Made by a program: the position numbers and the translations under genes. From assembly GCF_030766825.1 (NCBI RefSeq), contig NZ_JASFDV010000041.1, forward strand, positions 1 to 55,420: DNA of 55,420 nucleotides, given 5' to 3'. Of this stretch, positions 33,085 to 41,549 are shown piece after piece; position 1 is the stretch's first letter; the number at the start of each line of letters is the position of its first letter. The notes under the pieces were generated by a model. It did not search any database and had not been told where the DNA came from. It saw nothing but the letters and a program-made list of their open reading frames with translations. This DNA is from Nocardiopsis sp. CC223A (GTDB lineage: Bacteria > Actinomycetota > Actinomycetes > Streptosporangiales > Streptosporangiaceae).

Positions 33085-33780
33085 TCATGTCAGCTCCAGT
33101 CCCGCCGGTTCCGCGCCGTGGCCCTCGTCGCCGTTGCGGCGCTGCGCGTGGAAGGCGAGGATCTGGAGTTCGATGGACAAGTCGACCTTACGCACATCGA
33201 CCCCGTCCGGCACATTCAGCACCACCGGTGCGAAGTTGAGGATGCTGCTCACCCCCGCCCCGACGAAGCGGGTCGCGACCGCCTGCGCGGATGCGGCCGG
33301 CGTGGTGATCACCCCGATGGAGACGCCCTTGTCGCGGACAACCGCTTCCAGGGTGTCAATATGCCCGACGTCCAGTGAGGCGACGCGCCGCCCCACCATG
33401 GCGGGGTCGGCGTCGAGCAGGGCCGCGATGCGGAACCCGCGGGTCCCGAACCCCCCGTAGTTGGCCAGAGCGCGACCGAGGTTGCCGATGCCGACGATGG
33501 CCACGGCCCAGTCCTGGGTGAGACCAAGTTCACGTGAGATCTGGTAGACGAGGTACCGGACCTCATAGCCGACCCCGCGCGTTCCGTAGGACCCCAGGTG
33601 GGAGAGATCCTTGCGGAGCTTGGCGGAGTTCACCCCGGCGGCCGACGCCAGGTCCTCCGACGACACGGTGAGGGTGCCCCGGTCCTGGAGCGCCTGCAGG
33701 GTGCGCAGGTAGACGGGGAGCCGGGCGACGGTGGCCTCCGGGATTCCCCTCTCCCGGGGCCTGGGCGGACGACTTGTCAC
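33085..33780 (-). CDS. rex: Redox-sensing repressor Rex
   Basis: 231 residues from the GTG at 33778-33780, with CAGGAG about ten bases upstream. N-terminal winged helix (about 12-85; IPEATVARLPVYLRTLQAL, SAAGVNSAKLRKDLSHLGSYG) and a Rossmann domain (about 88-210; VAIVGIGNLGRALANYGGF) that reads the NADH/NAD+ ratio. Rex represses respiratory and haem genes until NADH rises. A Rex-type box lies 168 bp upstream, so autoregulation is likely, and hemA-C-D-B follow, as in Streptomyces. Confidence 0.96.
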   Translation of the reverse strand: MTSRPPRPRERGIPEATVARLPVYLRTLQALQDRGTLTVSSEDLASAAGVNSAKLRKDLSHLGSYGTRGVGYEVRYLVYQISRELGLTQDWAVAIVGIGNLGRALANYGGFGTRGFRIAALLDADPAMVGRRVASLDVGHIDTLEAVVRDKGVSIGVITTPAASAQAVATRFVGAGVSSILNFAPVVLNVPDGVDVRKVDLSIELQILAFHAQRRNGDEGHGAEPAGLELT

Positions 33781-33912
33781 GGGCGGCTGCTCCTGAGGGC
33801 GGGTCGTGCGGGCACGGGGCCGGGGGCACGCCCCCGGAGGGCTGTCTGGTGGGCCGAGGCCGTATTCGGTTCTCCGGGTCGCGACCGCCGGTCCGCGCGA
33901 GCGCCGACCGGA

Positions 33913-33940
33913 CGGAGGCGTCCGCCGAACAGGCCTTAGG
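33913..33940. repeat. Short dispersed motif, copy 2
   Basis: Matches 10280-10308 over about 28 nt, sharing GCGTCCGCCGAACA exactly. Here it directly abuts the Rex box in the rex promoter region. Confidence 0.4.
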
Positions 33941-33948
33941 TTACGCGC

Positions 33949-33966
33949 TTGTGAAAGCACGCACAA
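33949..33966. promoter_or_regulatory. Rex operator (ROP)-type box
   Basis: TTGTGAAAGCACGCACAA fits the ROP pattern TTGTGAA-N4-TTCACAA with a perfect left half and five of seven on the right. It lies ahead of rex. A looser second match (TTGTGAGACC...CTCATAA, 33978-33997) follows 29 bp further upstream of the gene. Confidence 0.85.
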
Positions 33967-34134
33967 AGTGGGGTCGCTTGTGAGACCGCGCTCATAAGTT
34001 CCCAGCCGCGACCCCGGCCCGCGGGTCCCGTGGACCGGCGGGCCGGGGATGATCCGACGATCCCGTGCCCGAAACGGGTCCGATGGGATGTGGTGTCATC
34101 CCCGTCCCCTCACGACCGTTCCTGCGGTGAAAGC

Positions 34135-34159
34135 GTGTGAATGGGAAACCCGTTCACAC
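34135..34159 (-). terminator. Hairpin after the glutaredoxin-like gene
   Basis: 11-bp stem GTGTGAATGGG / CCCGTTCACAC with one G-U pair and an AAA loop, about 40 bp past the stop at 34199. Its arms TGTGAA/TTCACA echo a Rex half-site, so a double role is possible, but the spacing is wrong for a standard ROP. Confidence 0.6.
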
Positions 34160-34198
34160 ACCGGCCCCGCTTTCGCAACGGAACACTTTCGGCCCCGT

Positions 34199-34465
34199 TC
34201 AGCCCTTGAGCGCGGCGCGCAGACGGCCCTCGTCCACCCGCCAGAAATCATGCCGGGCGCCGTCGACGAAAGTGACCGGGATCTTGTCCCAGTAATCCTC
34301 GCGGTCGGCCTCCCCCACCTCGGCCAGGGACACCTCGGCCCGGCTCGCGCCGGCCTCGGCGGCGACCGCGTCGATCACCTTCCAGGCGTCCTCGCACAGA
34401 TGGCACCCGTCCCTGCCGAGCATCACCACGCGCGCACGCCCCGCCCACTCAGGGGTTTCTTTCAT
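34199..34465 (-). CDS. Glutaredoxin-like (DUF836) thiol protein
   Basis: 88 residues, ATG at 34463-34465 with GGAGG four bases upstream. A thioredoxin fold: VVMLGRDGCHLCEDAWKVID carries the CxxC pair (C23, C26 approximately), then KIPVTFVDG with the cis-Pro, and a C-terminal helix. It is a small disulfide-exchange protein, probably reduced through mycothiol in this organism. It lies 34 bp downstream of a MoaD/ThiS-like gene on the same strand, so they may be co-transcribed. In Streptomyces a similar gene lies near rex. Confidence 0.88.
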   Translation of the reverse strand: MKETPEWAGRARVVMLGRDGCHLCEDAWKVIDAVAAEAGASRAEVSLAEVGEADREDYWDKIPVTFVDGARHDFWRVDEGRLRAALKG

Positions 34466-34499
34466 GTTTCCTCCGGATTCCGCAGCCTTTTCGAGTGCC

Positions 34500-34757
34500 T
34501 CACCCACCCGCGAAGGGCGGTAGGACCTCGATCACAGTCCCATCCGTGACCGGAACGTCACCATGGGCCCGCCGGCCGACCGGCTTCTCGTCGACCAGGA
34601 ACGAGGAAACCCCGAGAACACGCTGGAAGCGGTCGTCGGAATGCAGTCGGCGCGCCGCTTCGAGCGCCTCACCGAGAGTCGCCGCCAGGACCGTGTCCTC
34701 GGCGATTCCCGCCGCTTCCTTGGCCGCGGCCCAGTACCTGATAGTGCACTTCGCCAT
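34500..34757 (-). CDS. MoaD/ThiS-family sulfur carrier protein
   Basis: 85 residues ending in Gly-Gly (VIEVLPPFAGG), the C-terminus that becomes a thiocarboxylate. A ubiquitin-like fold fits: CTIRYWAAAKEAAGI, TLGEALEAARRL, SSFLVDEKPV. Start ATG at 34755-34757. Carriers of this kind serve molybdopterin, thiazole, cysteine or thioamide synthesis. No activating E1-like (MoeB/ThiF) gene is in the window, so the pathway is open. It is divergent from glnR and followed by the glutaredoxin-like gene. Confidence 0.85.
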   Translation of the reverse strand: MAKCTIRYWAAAKEAAGIAEDTVLAATLGEALEAARRLHSDDRFQRVLGVSSFLVDEKPVGRRAHGDVPVTDGTVIEVLPPFAGG

Positions 34758-34866
34758 CTGTTGATTATCCTTGGTGTTGCTCGGAGGCGACGTATTAAAC
34801 AAATCTTCACCGGGGGCAACGGCGCCTTCGATCGTCCGCATAGCGCGGGGTGACGGGAAGAGACGC

Positions 34867-35646
34867 ATGAGCCATCTGCTTCTGTTGACGAACTCCAACG
34901 AACCGTCTGATCACGTGCTGCCCGCTCTCGGCCTCCTCCTGCACTCTGTGCGGGTGGCGCCGGCCGAAGCCGGCGCACTCCTGGCGTCCGGCGCCGGGAC
35001 CGGCTCCAGCGCCCCGGTCGACGCCATTCTGGTCGACGCCCGTACCGACCTGGCGGCCGCCCGGAACTTCTGCCGTCTGCTGGACACCACGGGCCTGGAC
35101 TGCCCGCTGCTCGTGATCCTCACCGAGGGCGGCGTCGCCGCTCTCACCCCGGACTGGCAGGTGAACGACTTCATCCTCACCGCCGCCGGCCCCGCCGAGG
35201 TGGAGGCCCGGTTGCGGCTGGCCATCGGGTCCGCCGACGCGGGCACCGACGACCCCGACGAGATCCGCCGCGGCGACCTGGTCATCGACGAGGCCACCTA
35301 CATCGCCCGGCTGCGCGGGCGCATCCTCGACCTCACCTTCAAGGAGTTCGAGCTGCTCAAGTTCCTGGCCCAGCACCCCGGCCGGGTGTTCACCCGGGCG
35401 CAGCTGCTCCAGGAGGTGTGGGGCTACGACTACTTCGGCGGCACCCGCACCATCGACGTCCACGTCCGGCGGCTGCGCGCCAAGCTGGGCTCGGAGTACG
35501 AGTCCCTGATCGGGACCGTGCGCAACGTCGGCTACCGCTTCGTGCCCGACCCCGTCGGCAAGGGGACGCAGCCGTCCGGGACCGCCCCCTCCGGCGAGAG
35601 CGGCGAGGGGCTGCCCTCCGCCCGCAGCGAGGCCACCGCCGGCTGA
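34867..35646 (+). CDS. glnR: Nitrogen-metabolism response regulator GlnR
   Basis: 259 residues, OmpR-family. The atypical receiver (about 1-125; [38 protein letters not shown]) keeps an Asp at the usual site but lacks the full acidic pocket, as GlnR does; no partner kinase is adjacent. The winged helix (about 140-235; [50 protein letters not shown]) is nearly identical to my recollection of Streptomyces GlnR, so the symbol is firm. GlnR activates glnA, amtB and nir genes under nitrogen limitation. A long hairpin terminates it. Confidence 0.95.
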   Translation: MSHLLLLTNSNEPSDHVLPALGLLLHSVRVAPAEAGALLASGAGTGSSAPVDAILVDARTDLAAARNFCRLLDTTGLDCPLLVILTEGGVAALTPDWQVNDFILTAAGPAEVEARLRLAIGSADAGTDDPDEIRRGDLVIDEATYIARLRGRILDLTFKEFELLKFLAQHPGRVFTRAQLLQEVWGYDYFGGTRTIDVHVRRLRAKLGSEYESLIGTVRNVGYRFVPDPVGKGTQPSGTAPSGESGEGLPSARSEATAG

Positions 35647-35669
35647 CCGGACACCCGCACGGATTCTCT

Positions 35670-35699
35670 GCGCCGGGCCGCCTCCGGGCGGCCCGGCGC
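35670..35699 (+). terminator. glnR terminator
   Basis: Perfect 13-bp stem GCGCCGGGCCGCC / GGCGGCCCGGCGC with a TCCG loop, 24 bp past the stop. The rest of the gap to 35966 holds the next promoter and shows nothing else I can name. Confidence 0.85.
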
Positions 35700-35966
35700 C
35701 GTGCGTTCGGGGCGGTCGGGGAACACACGGTCGCGACCTGCGCCGATCCGCGGCCGCGGGCCGTCCGTACGCGGGAGGCGCCCCGGGCCGCCGGAGGCGG
35801 TGACGGGTGACGGGTGGACAACGGTGAGTTGTGGGGCCTCGTGTTCGGGGCGGTGACGCCCTAAGATCTGTGGGGCACCCCGAGGCCAGGCCAGGCGCGG
35901 CATGTCTCCCCCGACGGGTGCGCACCGTTGCATGGCGCATCGCCCCTGAGGAGTGAACCCGCCCCG

Positions 35967-37079
35967 ATGTCCACCAGCGCCGCGAACACCCCACTCACCC
36001 TCCGTCAAATGGGCATCGCCCTCGGTGCCGCGTTCGTCGGATCCACCCTGATCGCGGCGGCGGTCCCCGCCGTCGCGCAGCCGACGGCCCCGGGGGAACC
36101 GTCGGCGTCACCCTCCGCCTCCCCGTCGGCGTCCGCCTCTCCGTCGGCGTCCCCGTCGGCGTCCCCGTCGGCGTCCCCGTCGGCCTCCCCTTCCCCTTCC
36201 CCGTCCGAGCCCGCGACCCCGGCCGCCGCGATCGCCTTCGCGCGCGACGCGGACAACGTCGTACTGGGCGAACCGGCACCGCCCAACACCCTCACCCTGA
36301 GCAACACCGGCCCCCTCGACATCTGTGTGATCGGTCTGGAGATCAGCGGCGGGTTCCGGGAGCGCGGCCTCGACGACGACCTGATCGCCGCCGGCGCCTC
36401 GGACACCCTCTCGGTGTCCGGCCTCCCGCGGCGGTCGACCGACGTGATCGCCACCCTGACGTTCGCCGCCGCCGACCCGGAGACGGGCTGCACCACGACC
36501 CCGAACGAGGTCCACAGCATCTCCTCCGGGGTGTGGGCGGTCACCGTCACCGAACCCGGCCTGTCGCCCTCGCCGACCCCGACCCCCTCCCCCACGGAGT
36601 CGCCCGGCGAAAGCCCCTCCCCGACCCCGAGCGGTCGGCCCACCCCGTCGGCCACCCCCACCGCCCCGGCCTCCGACACGAGCGACCGGCCCTCGCCGCG
36701 GCCCTCCGCCGACGACACGCCCAGGCCCGCGAACGGCAACACGTCCCGCCCCTCCACGCCCGACCGTCCGCGCGGCGGTGTGAGCGACGTGCCCACCGGT
36801 GACTCGGACATCCCCACCCTGCCGCGGAACGAGGCGGACCTGCCCGACGTGCTGCCCGGCGAGGACCTGGCGACGCTGCCGCTGGCCACCCCGACCGGGA
36901 CCGACGACGCGGCCGGGACCGAGGTGGCGGCCGAGCACACCGACATGGGACCGAACATGGCCCCCGCGGTGCTCCTGGCCGCCTTCCTGCTCACCCTGCT
37001 GCTGGCCGCCCCGCTGGCCCCCACCCGCCGGGTCCGCCCCGGCCCGGGCGGCTACCAGGGACGGCGCCGCAAGGGCTGA
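35967..37079 (+). CDS. Secreted/membrane-anchored protein with Ser-Pro-Ala repeats
   Basis: 370 residues. An N-terminal signal (about 14-38, VGSTLIAAAVPAVAQP) is followed by a (SPSA)n stretch, a compact beta-rich domain (about 86-195; AIAFARDADNVVLGE, NTLTLSNTGPLDICVIGLE, with two Cys), a second Pro/Ser/Thr-rich region, and a C-terminal membrane helix (about 331-352) ending in a basic tail. This is a type I surface protein with the middle domain displayed on a stalk. The start ATG has GAGGAG 13 bases upstream, a long spacing. I do not recognise the domain. It lies between glnR and mshD, but each is separately terminated. Confidence 0.75.
   Translation: MSTSAANTPLTLRQMGIALGAAFVGSTLIAAAVPAVAQPTAPGEPSASPSASPSASASPSASPSASPSASPSASPSPSPSEPATPAAAIAFARDADNVVLGEPAPPNTLTLSNTGPLDICVIGLEISGGFRERGLDDDLIAAGASDTLSVSGLPRRSTDVIATLTFAAADPETGCTTTPNEVHSISSGVWAVTVTEPGLSPSPTPTPSPTESPGESPSPTPSGRPTPSATPTAPASDTSDRPSPRPSADDTPRPANGNTSRPSTPDRPRGGVSDVPTGDSDIPTLPRNEADLPDVLPGEDLATLPLATPTGTDDAAGTEVAAEHTDMGPNMAPAVLLAAFLLTLLLAAPLAPTRRVRPGPGGYQGRRRKG
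36102..36210 (+). repeat. CCGTCGGCGTC tandem repeat coding for SPSA units
   Basis: Tandem near-identical 12-nt units encode Ser-Pro-Ser-Ala. Copy-number change would lengthen or shorten the stalk of the surface protein in frame. Confidence 0.75.
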
Positions 37080-37093
37080 CGTCCGAACCGGCC

Positions 37094-37134
37094 GTCGTGC
37101 CCCGGCCCCCCGCACCCGGGGACCGGGGCACGAC
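37094..37134 (+). terminator. Hairpin after the Ser/Pro-rich gene
   Basis: 12-bp stem GTCGTGCCCCGG / CCGGGGCACGAC, with further pairing possible inside the loop, 14 bp past the stop at 37079. Confidence 0.75.
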
Positions 37135-37224
37135 CGTGTCCGGACCGCCCCCGACCACACGCGGATCGCCCACAGGCGAGGCCAACGGAATCTTTGCGGC
37201 CCGCTCGTCGTAGGCTTTCCGTCC

Positions 37225-38211
37225 ATGAGCACCCCGCTGGTCACCGACGACCTGGCGGCCGGAACGGCCGACCAGGTGCTGACGCTCGCCGAGGCCGCCC
37301 GCAGAGTCGACGGCGTGGCACCCCTGTCCGAACACACCCTGCTGCGCGTCCGCCACGGCGCACCCTCCGGCAGCGCGCGCTTCCACGTGATCTCCGAGGA
37401 GGGCCGCGTCGCGGGCTTCGCGTTCATCGAACGCGGCGAGGACGAGCCCGACTCCGGCGAGGTCGTCGTCGACCCCGCCCACCGGGGACGCGGACACGGC
37501 ACCGCCCTGCTGCACTCCGTCCACCGGGACGCCGGCGCGAACGGGGTCCGGGTGTGGGCGCACGGCCGCACCCCGCAGGCGGTGGCGGTGGCCGAGGAGG
37601 ACGGCTGGCGGGCCGTCCGCGAACTCCACAAGATGCGCATGCCGCTGCGCGACATCGCCGCCGACGAGAGGGGCGGTCCGCGGACCGCGCCGGAGCTGCC
37701 CGCCCCCGTGCTGCGGCCCCAGGTCGCCGACCGGGTCGAGGTGCGGGCGTTCGTGGTGGGACAGGACGAGCAGGCCTGGCTCGACGCCAACGCCCGCGCC
37801 TTCGCCCACCACCCCGAACAGGGCAGGCTGACCCTGGACGACCTGCTCCAGCGGGAGGTCGAGGACTGGTTCGACCCGCACGGGTTCTTCCTGGCCGTCG
37901 GCAAGGACGGGCGGGTCGCCGCGTACCACTGGACCAAGGTGCACGCCGACGGCGCCGGGCTGACCGACGGCGAACCCGTCGGCGAGGTGTACGTGGTGGG
38001 TGTGGACCCCCGGTGGCAGGGCACCGGCCTGGGCCGGGCGCTCACCCTGGAGGGGCTGCGGTACCTGCGCGACGCCGGGCTGCCCTGGGTGCACCTGTAC
38101 GTCGACGGGGACAACGAGGCGGCCGTGCGGTTGTACGCCTCGCTGGGCTTCGAGGTCTGGGACACCGACGTGATGTACGCGCCGCCGGAGGGGCCGCCGG
38201 GCGGCGCGTGA
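37225..38211 (+). CDS. mshD: Mycothiol synthase (acetyl-CoA:Cys-GlcN-Ins acetyltransferase)
   Basis: 328 residues with two GNAT domains. The first, about 60-140, shows VVVDPAHRGRGHGTALL; the second, about 170-315, shows VVGVDPRWQGTGLGRALTL and AAVRLYASLGFEVWDTDVMY. MshD N-acetylates the cysteine of Cys-GlcN-Ins with acetyl-CoA, the last step of mycothiol synthesis, in the cytoplasm. Length and the two-domain order fit the family; HTLLRVRH near the start and AFAHHPEQG before the second domain are MshD-typical. It precedes the pst operon, as in Streptomyces. Confidence 0.94.
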   Translation: MSTPLVTDDLAAGTADQVLTLAEAARRVDGVAPLSEHTLLRVRHGAPSGSARFHVISEEGRVAGFAFIERGEDEPDSGEVVVDPAHRGRGHGTALLHSVHRDAGANGVRVWAHGRTPQAVAVAEEDGWRAVRELHKMRMPLRDIAADERGGPRTAPELPAPVLRPQVADRVEVRAFVVGQDEQAWLDANARAFAHHPEQGRLTLDDLLQREVEDWFDPHGFFLAVGKDGRVAAYHWTKVHADGAGLTDGEPVGEVYVVGVDPRWQGTGLGRALTLEGLRYLRDAGLPWVHLYVDGDNEAAVRLYASLGFEVWDTDVMYAPPEGPPGGA

Positions 38212-38316
38212 GGCGGCGCGCGGTGGGCAGGGTCCCCGGCAGGGCGAACCGCCCGCACGTGCCGCTTCTCACATTAACCGGCCAAACCCTTGGCAGCCAC
38301 GGGAGTGCGACACCCC

Positions 38317-38338
38317 GTTCATTTCCCGTTCATCTTCT
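38317..38338 (+). promoter_or_regulatory. PHO box for PhoP
   Basis: Two adjacent 11-nt direct repeats, GTTCATTTCCC and GTTCATCTTCT, match the actinobacterial PHO-box pattern G(G/T)TCA-N6. It lies 191 bp ahead of pstC. PhoP would activate the pst operon when phosphate is scarce. The 38339-38528 leader that follows has a GGGAGGACAAC ribosome-site-like sequence with no gene behind it. Confidence 0.88.
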
Positions 38339-38528
38339 CTGGGACAACTGGTCACCTAGTGGGCCTACCTTCGCACTCGGCGCATCGCGGCCTCTCGGCG
38401 TTCGGCGGTCGCGGCGACCTCCCGCGGGGCGATCTCCCAGGGAGGACAACCGAACCCGACAAGGGTCCGGAGCCCACCCGCAGGGGGCTGGTGGGCAGCA
38501 CTGAACCCTTCCTAACCGGAGCCGATAC

Positions 38529-39491
38529 ATGACGACGACGGACGCGCCCACGGTGGCACCACCGCCCAAGGGCAGGCGCCGGATCGGCGATGTCGTATTC
38601 GCCGGGCTCGCCCGAGGCTCGGGCCTCCTGATCCTCGTGATCCTCGCGGGTGTCGCCGCCTTCCTGATCGTTCAGGCCTGGCCGTCGCTGGCCGCGAACA
38701 CGGCGAACTTCATCACCGACCGGTCCTGGGACGCCAACGTCCGCGAGAACCCCGCGTTCGGCGTGGGGTCCCTGGCGTTCGGCACCGTCCTGGCCGCCGC
38801 CATCGCGCTGCTGCTGGCCACCCCGGTCGCCATCGGCATCGCGCTGTTCATCGTCTACTACGCGCCGCGCCGGCTCGCCGCCCTGCTGGGCTACCTGGTG
38901 GACCTGCTCGCCGCGATCCCCAGCGTCGTCTACGGACTCTGGGGCATCGGGTTCCTCGCCCCCCAGCTCGTCCCCGTCTACGAGGGGCTGGCCCGCAACC
39001 TCGGCTGGATCCCGCTCTTCGCCGGGCCCGCCTCCACCTCGGCCCGCACCATCCTCACCGCGGGCATCGTGCTCGCCGTGATGATCCTGCCGATCATCAC
39101 CGCCATGTCCCGCGACGTGTTCCACCAGGTCCCGCAGGGGCACCGGGAGGCCGCCCTGGCCATGGGCGCCACCCGCTGGGAGATGATCCGCCTGGCCGTC
39201 CTGCCCTTCGGCAAGTCCGGCATCGTCGGCGGCGCCATGCTCGGCATGGGCCGCGCCCTGGGCGAGACCATGGCCGTCGCCATGATCCTGTCGCCCTCCC
39301 TGGCCATCTCCTGGAACCTGCTCCAGAGCGGCAACCAGACCATCGCCGGGCACATCGCGCTCCAGTACCCCGAGGCCACCGGATACGGCGTGTCCGCGCT
39401 GATCGCCGCCGGCCTGGTGCTGTTCGCGATCACCCTGGTCGTCAACATGGGCGCCCGCTACATCGTGGCGCGCGGCAACAAGGAGTCCTGA
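38529..39491 (+). CDS. pstC: Phosphate ABC transporter permease PstC
   Basis: 320 residues with six membrane helices. The permease EAA loop is [23 protein letters not shown], followed by [16 protein letters not shown], which is strongly PstC-like. Its first extracellular loop [10 protein letters not shown] is usual. It forms the channel with PstA. CGGAG lies eight bases upstream of the ATG. Unusually it is the first gene of the operon: pstS, normally just upstream, is absent. Confidence 0.96.
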   Translation: MTTTDAPTVAPPPKGRRRIGDVVFAGLARGSGLLILVILAGVAAFLIVQAWPSLAANTANFITDRSWDANVRENPAFGVGSLAFGTVLAAAIALLLATPVAIGIALFIVYYAPRRLAALLGYLVDLLAAIPSVVYGLWGIGFLAPQLVPVYEGLARNLGWIPLFAGPASTSARTILTAGIVLAVMILPIITAMSRDVFHQVPQGHREAALAMGATRWEMIRLAVLPFGKSGIVGGAMLGMGRALGETMAVAMILSPSLAISWNLLQSGNQTIAGHIALQYPEATGYGVSALIAAGLVLFAITLVVNMGARYIVARGNKES

Positions 39492-40576
39492 TGAGCCTGA
39501 CGACCGCTCAGCCCACCGACCCCGGCCCGGGCCCCGGCAACCCCCGGCGCGAACTGCGCAGCGGCTCCCTGCCCCGCTACTTCCCGCCCGCCCTGCTGGC
39601 CTCCTCGGCCGCTGTGATCGCGGGTGTCCTGCTGGCCTTCTCGTCCTTCGGGTTCGTCCTGTGGGGCGTGCTCACCGCGCTCGCCTACACGGTGATCGCA
39701 GTGGCCGCCTCCACCCGCATCGAAGGCGGCCGCAAGGCCAAGGACCGCCTGGTCACCGCGCTCGTCTACCTGTGCTTCACCCTGGCGATGCTGCCGCTGG
39801 TGTCGGTGCTGTGGACGGTGCTCGGCAACGGCCTGGCCCGGTTCGACGGGTACTTCCTGTCGGTCTCCATGAACGGCGTGCTGCCGGGCATGGACGCCGG
39901 CGGCGCCTACCACGCGATCGTCGGCACCCTGGCCATCACCGGCCTGGCCACGCTCATCTCGGTACCGGTCGGCGTGATGACCGCCGTGTACCTGGTGGAG
40001 TACGCGCGGGGCCGGATGAAGCGCGCCATCATGTTCTTCGTCGACGTCATGACGGGCATCCCGTCCATCGTCGCCGGGCTGTTCGTGGTGGCCCTGTGGA
40101 TCCTGCTGTTCGGCCCCGGCGCGACCAACGGCGCCGCCGGTGCGATCTCGCTGGCCGTGCTGATGATCCCGGTCGTGGTGCGCTCCGGCGAGGAGATGCT
40201 CCGACTGGTCCCGCAGGACCTGCGCGAGGCCTCCTACGCGCTGGGCGTGCCCAAGTGGCGGACCATCACCAAGGTGGTGCTCCCCACGTCCGCAGCCGGG
40301 CTGACCACCGGAATCATGCTCGCCATCGCGCGCGTTATCGGAGAGACCGCGCCGCTGATCCTCACCGCGGGATCGTCGGCGGTGTCGATCAACTGGCACC
40401 TGTTCGACGGGCAGATGATGAGCCTCCCCGTGTTCATCTACTCGCAGGTCCGCATGGGCGGCGCGGTCAACTACGAGAGGGCCTGGGCCGCCGCGCTGAC
40501 GCTCATCCTCGTGGTGATGCTGCTCTTCTTCCTGGCCCGCATGATCGGCCGCCTGTTCGCGCCGAAGTCCCGCTAG
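39491..40576 (+). CDS. pstA: Phosphate ABC transporter permease PstA
   Basis: 361 residues; its ATG overlaps the pstC stop (TGATG) with AGGAG inside pstC, so the pair is translationally coupled. Three N-terminal helices, then a permease core with [56 protein letters not shown] and [14 protein letters not shown]. It is longer than the typical about 290 residues because of about 70 extra N-terminal residues holding two membrane helices, as in other actinomycetes. Confidence 0.95.
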   Translation: MSLTTAQPTDPGPGPGNPRRELRSGSLPRYFPPALLASSAAVIAGVLLAFSSFGFVLWGVLTALAYTVIAVAASTRIEGGRKAKDRLVTALVYLCFTLAMLPLVSVLWTVLGNGLARFDGYFLSVSMNGVLPGMDAGGAYHAIVGTLAITGLATLISVPVGVMTAVYLVEYARGRMKRAIMFFVDVMTGIPSIVAGLFVVALWILLFGPGATNGAAGAISLAVLMIPVVVRSGEEMLRLVPQDLREASYALGVPKWRTITKVVLPTSAAGLTTGIMLAIARVIGETAPLILTAGSSAVSINWHLFDGQMMSLPVFIYSQVRMGGAVNYERAWAAALTLILVVMLLFFLARMIGRLFAPKSR

Positions 40577-40608
40577 CCCACCGACCCGGTAATCACGAGG
40601 AACATCCA

Positions 40609-41388
40609 GTGGCGAAACGAATCGACGTCTCCGGACTCCACGTCTACTACGGCGATTTCCTCGCCGTCGAGGACGTGTCAATGACCATCGAGCCGCGTTC
40701 GGTGACGGCGTTCATCGGGTCCTCCGGCTGCGGGAAGTCCACCTTCCTGCGCACCCTCAACCGGATGCACGAGGTCACCCCGGGCGCCCGCGCCGAGGGC
40801 AAGGTCCTCCTGGACGACATGGACATCTACGCGCCCGACGTGGACCCGGTGCTGGTCCGCAGCGAGGTCGGGATGGTGTTCCAGAAGGCCAACCCGTTCC
40901 CGACGATGTCGATCTACGACAACGTGCTCGCGGGGGCGCGCCTCAACAACAGGCGGATGAGCAGGTCCGCCGCCGACGACCTGGTCGAGGAGTCGCTGCG
41001 CGGCGCCAACCTGTGGGAAGAGGTCAAGGACCGGCTGAACAAGCCCGGTTCGGGCCTGTCCGGCGGCCAGCAGCAGCGCCTGTGCATCGCGCGCGCCACG
41101 GCGGTCAGGCCGTCGGTGCTGCTCATGGACGAGCCGTGCTCGGCGCTGGACCCGATCTCGACGCTGGCGATCGAGGACCTCATTCACAAGCTGAAGGAGG
41201 AGTACACGATCGTGATCGTCACCCACAACATGCAGCAGGCGGCCCGGGTGTCGGACCGCACGGCCTTCTTCAACCTGTCGGCCCCGGGCAAGCCGGGGAA
41301 GCTGATCGAGATGGGGGAGACGAACAAGATCTTCACCCGTCCCGACAAGAAGGAGACCGAGAACTACATCACCGGCCGCTTCGGGTGA
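40609..41388 (+). CDS. pstB: Phosphate ABC transporter ATPase PstB
   Basis: 259 residues from GTG, with GAGGAA seven bases upstream. Walker [10 protein letters not shown], signature [14 protein letters not shown], Walker [14 protein letters not shown] and switch His in [25 protein letters not shown] is a PstB mark. The spacing to pstA is 32 bp. It powers phosphate uptake. A perfect 15-bp terminator ends the operon, and no phoU follows directly. Confidence 0.97.
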   Translation: MAKRIDVSGLHVYYGDFLAVEDVSMTIEPRSVTAFIGSSGCGKSTFLRTLNRMHEVTPGARAEGKVLLDDMDIYAPDVDPVLVRSEVGMVFQKANPFPTMSIYDNVLAGARLNNRRMSRSAADDLVEESLRGANLWEEVKDRLNKPGSGLSGGQQQRLCIARATAVRPSVLLMDEPCSALDPISTLAIEDLIHKLKEEYTIVIVTHNMQQAARVSDRTAFFNLSAPGKPGKLIEMGETNKIFTRPDKKETENYITGRFG

Positions 41389-41406
41389 CCGGCGCCTGAT
41401 GTCCTC

Positions 41407-41440
41407 GCGGAGGGGGTCCGCACCCGCGGACCCCCTCCGC
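41407..41440 (+). terminator. pst operon terminator
   Basis: Perfect 15-bp stem GCGGAGGGGGTCCGC / GCGGACCCCCTCCGC with an ACCC loop, 18 bp past the pstB stop. Confidence 0.92.
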
Positions 41441-41549
41441 GTTCTCCCACGTCGGCGCGGGGGCCGGGTCCGACGTGGCCCGCGCGCGGGGTTGAATGGG
41501 ACGTGAGGGGGCCCGGAGCGGGCTCCCGTCGTTCGTCTGGGGGAACCGC

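Noticed and set aside
34135..34159. A second Rex operator upstream of rex
   Set aside because: The arms TGTGAA and TTCACA are present, but the spacing is too long and the tight hairpin right after the glutaredoxin-like gene fits a terminator better.
38339..38528. A residual pstS gene or short peptide in the pst leader
   Set aside because: No frame resembles the PstS signal, phosphate-binding loops or C-terminus; the only ORF is low-complexity.
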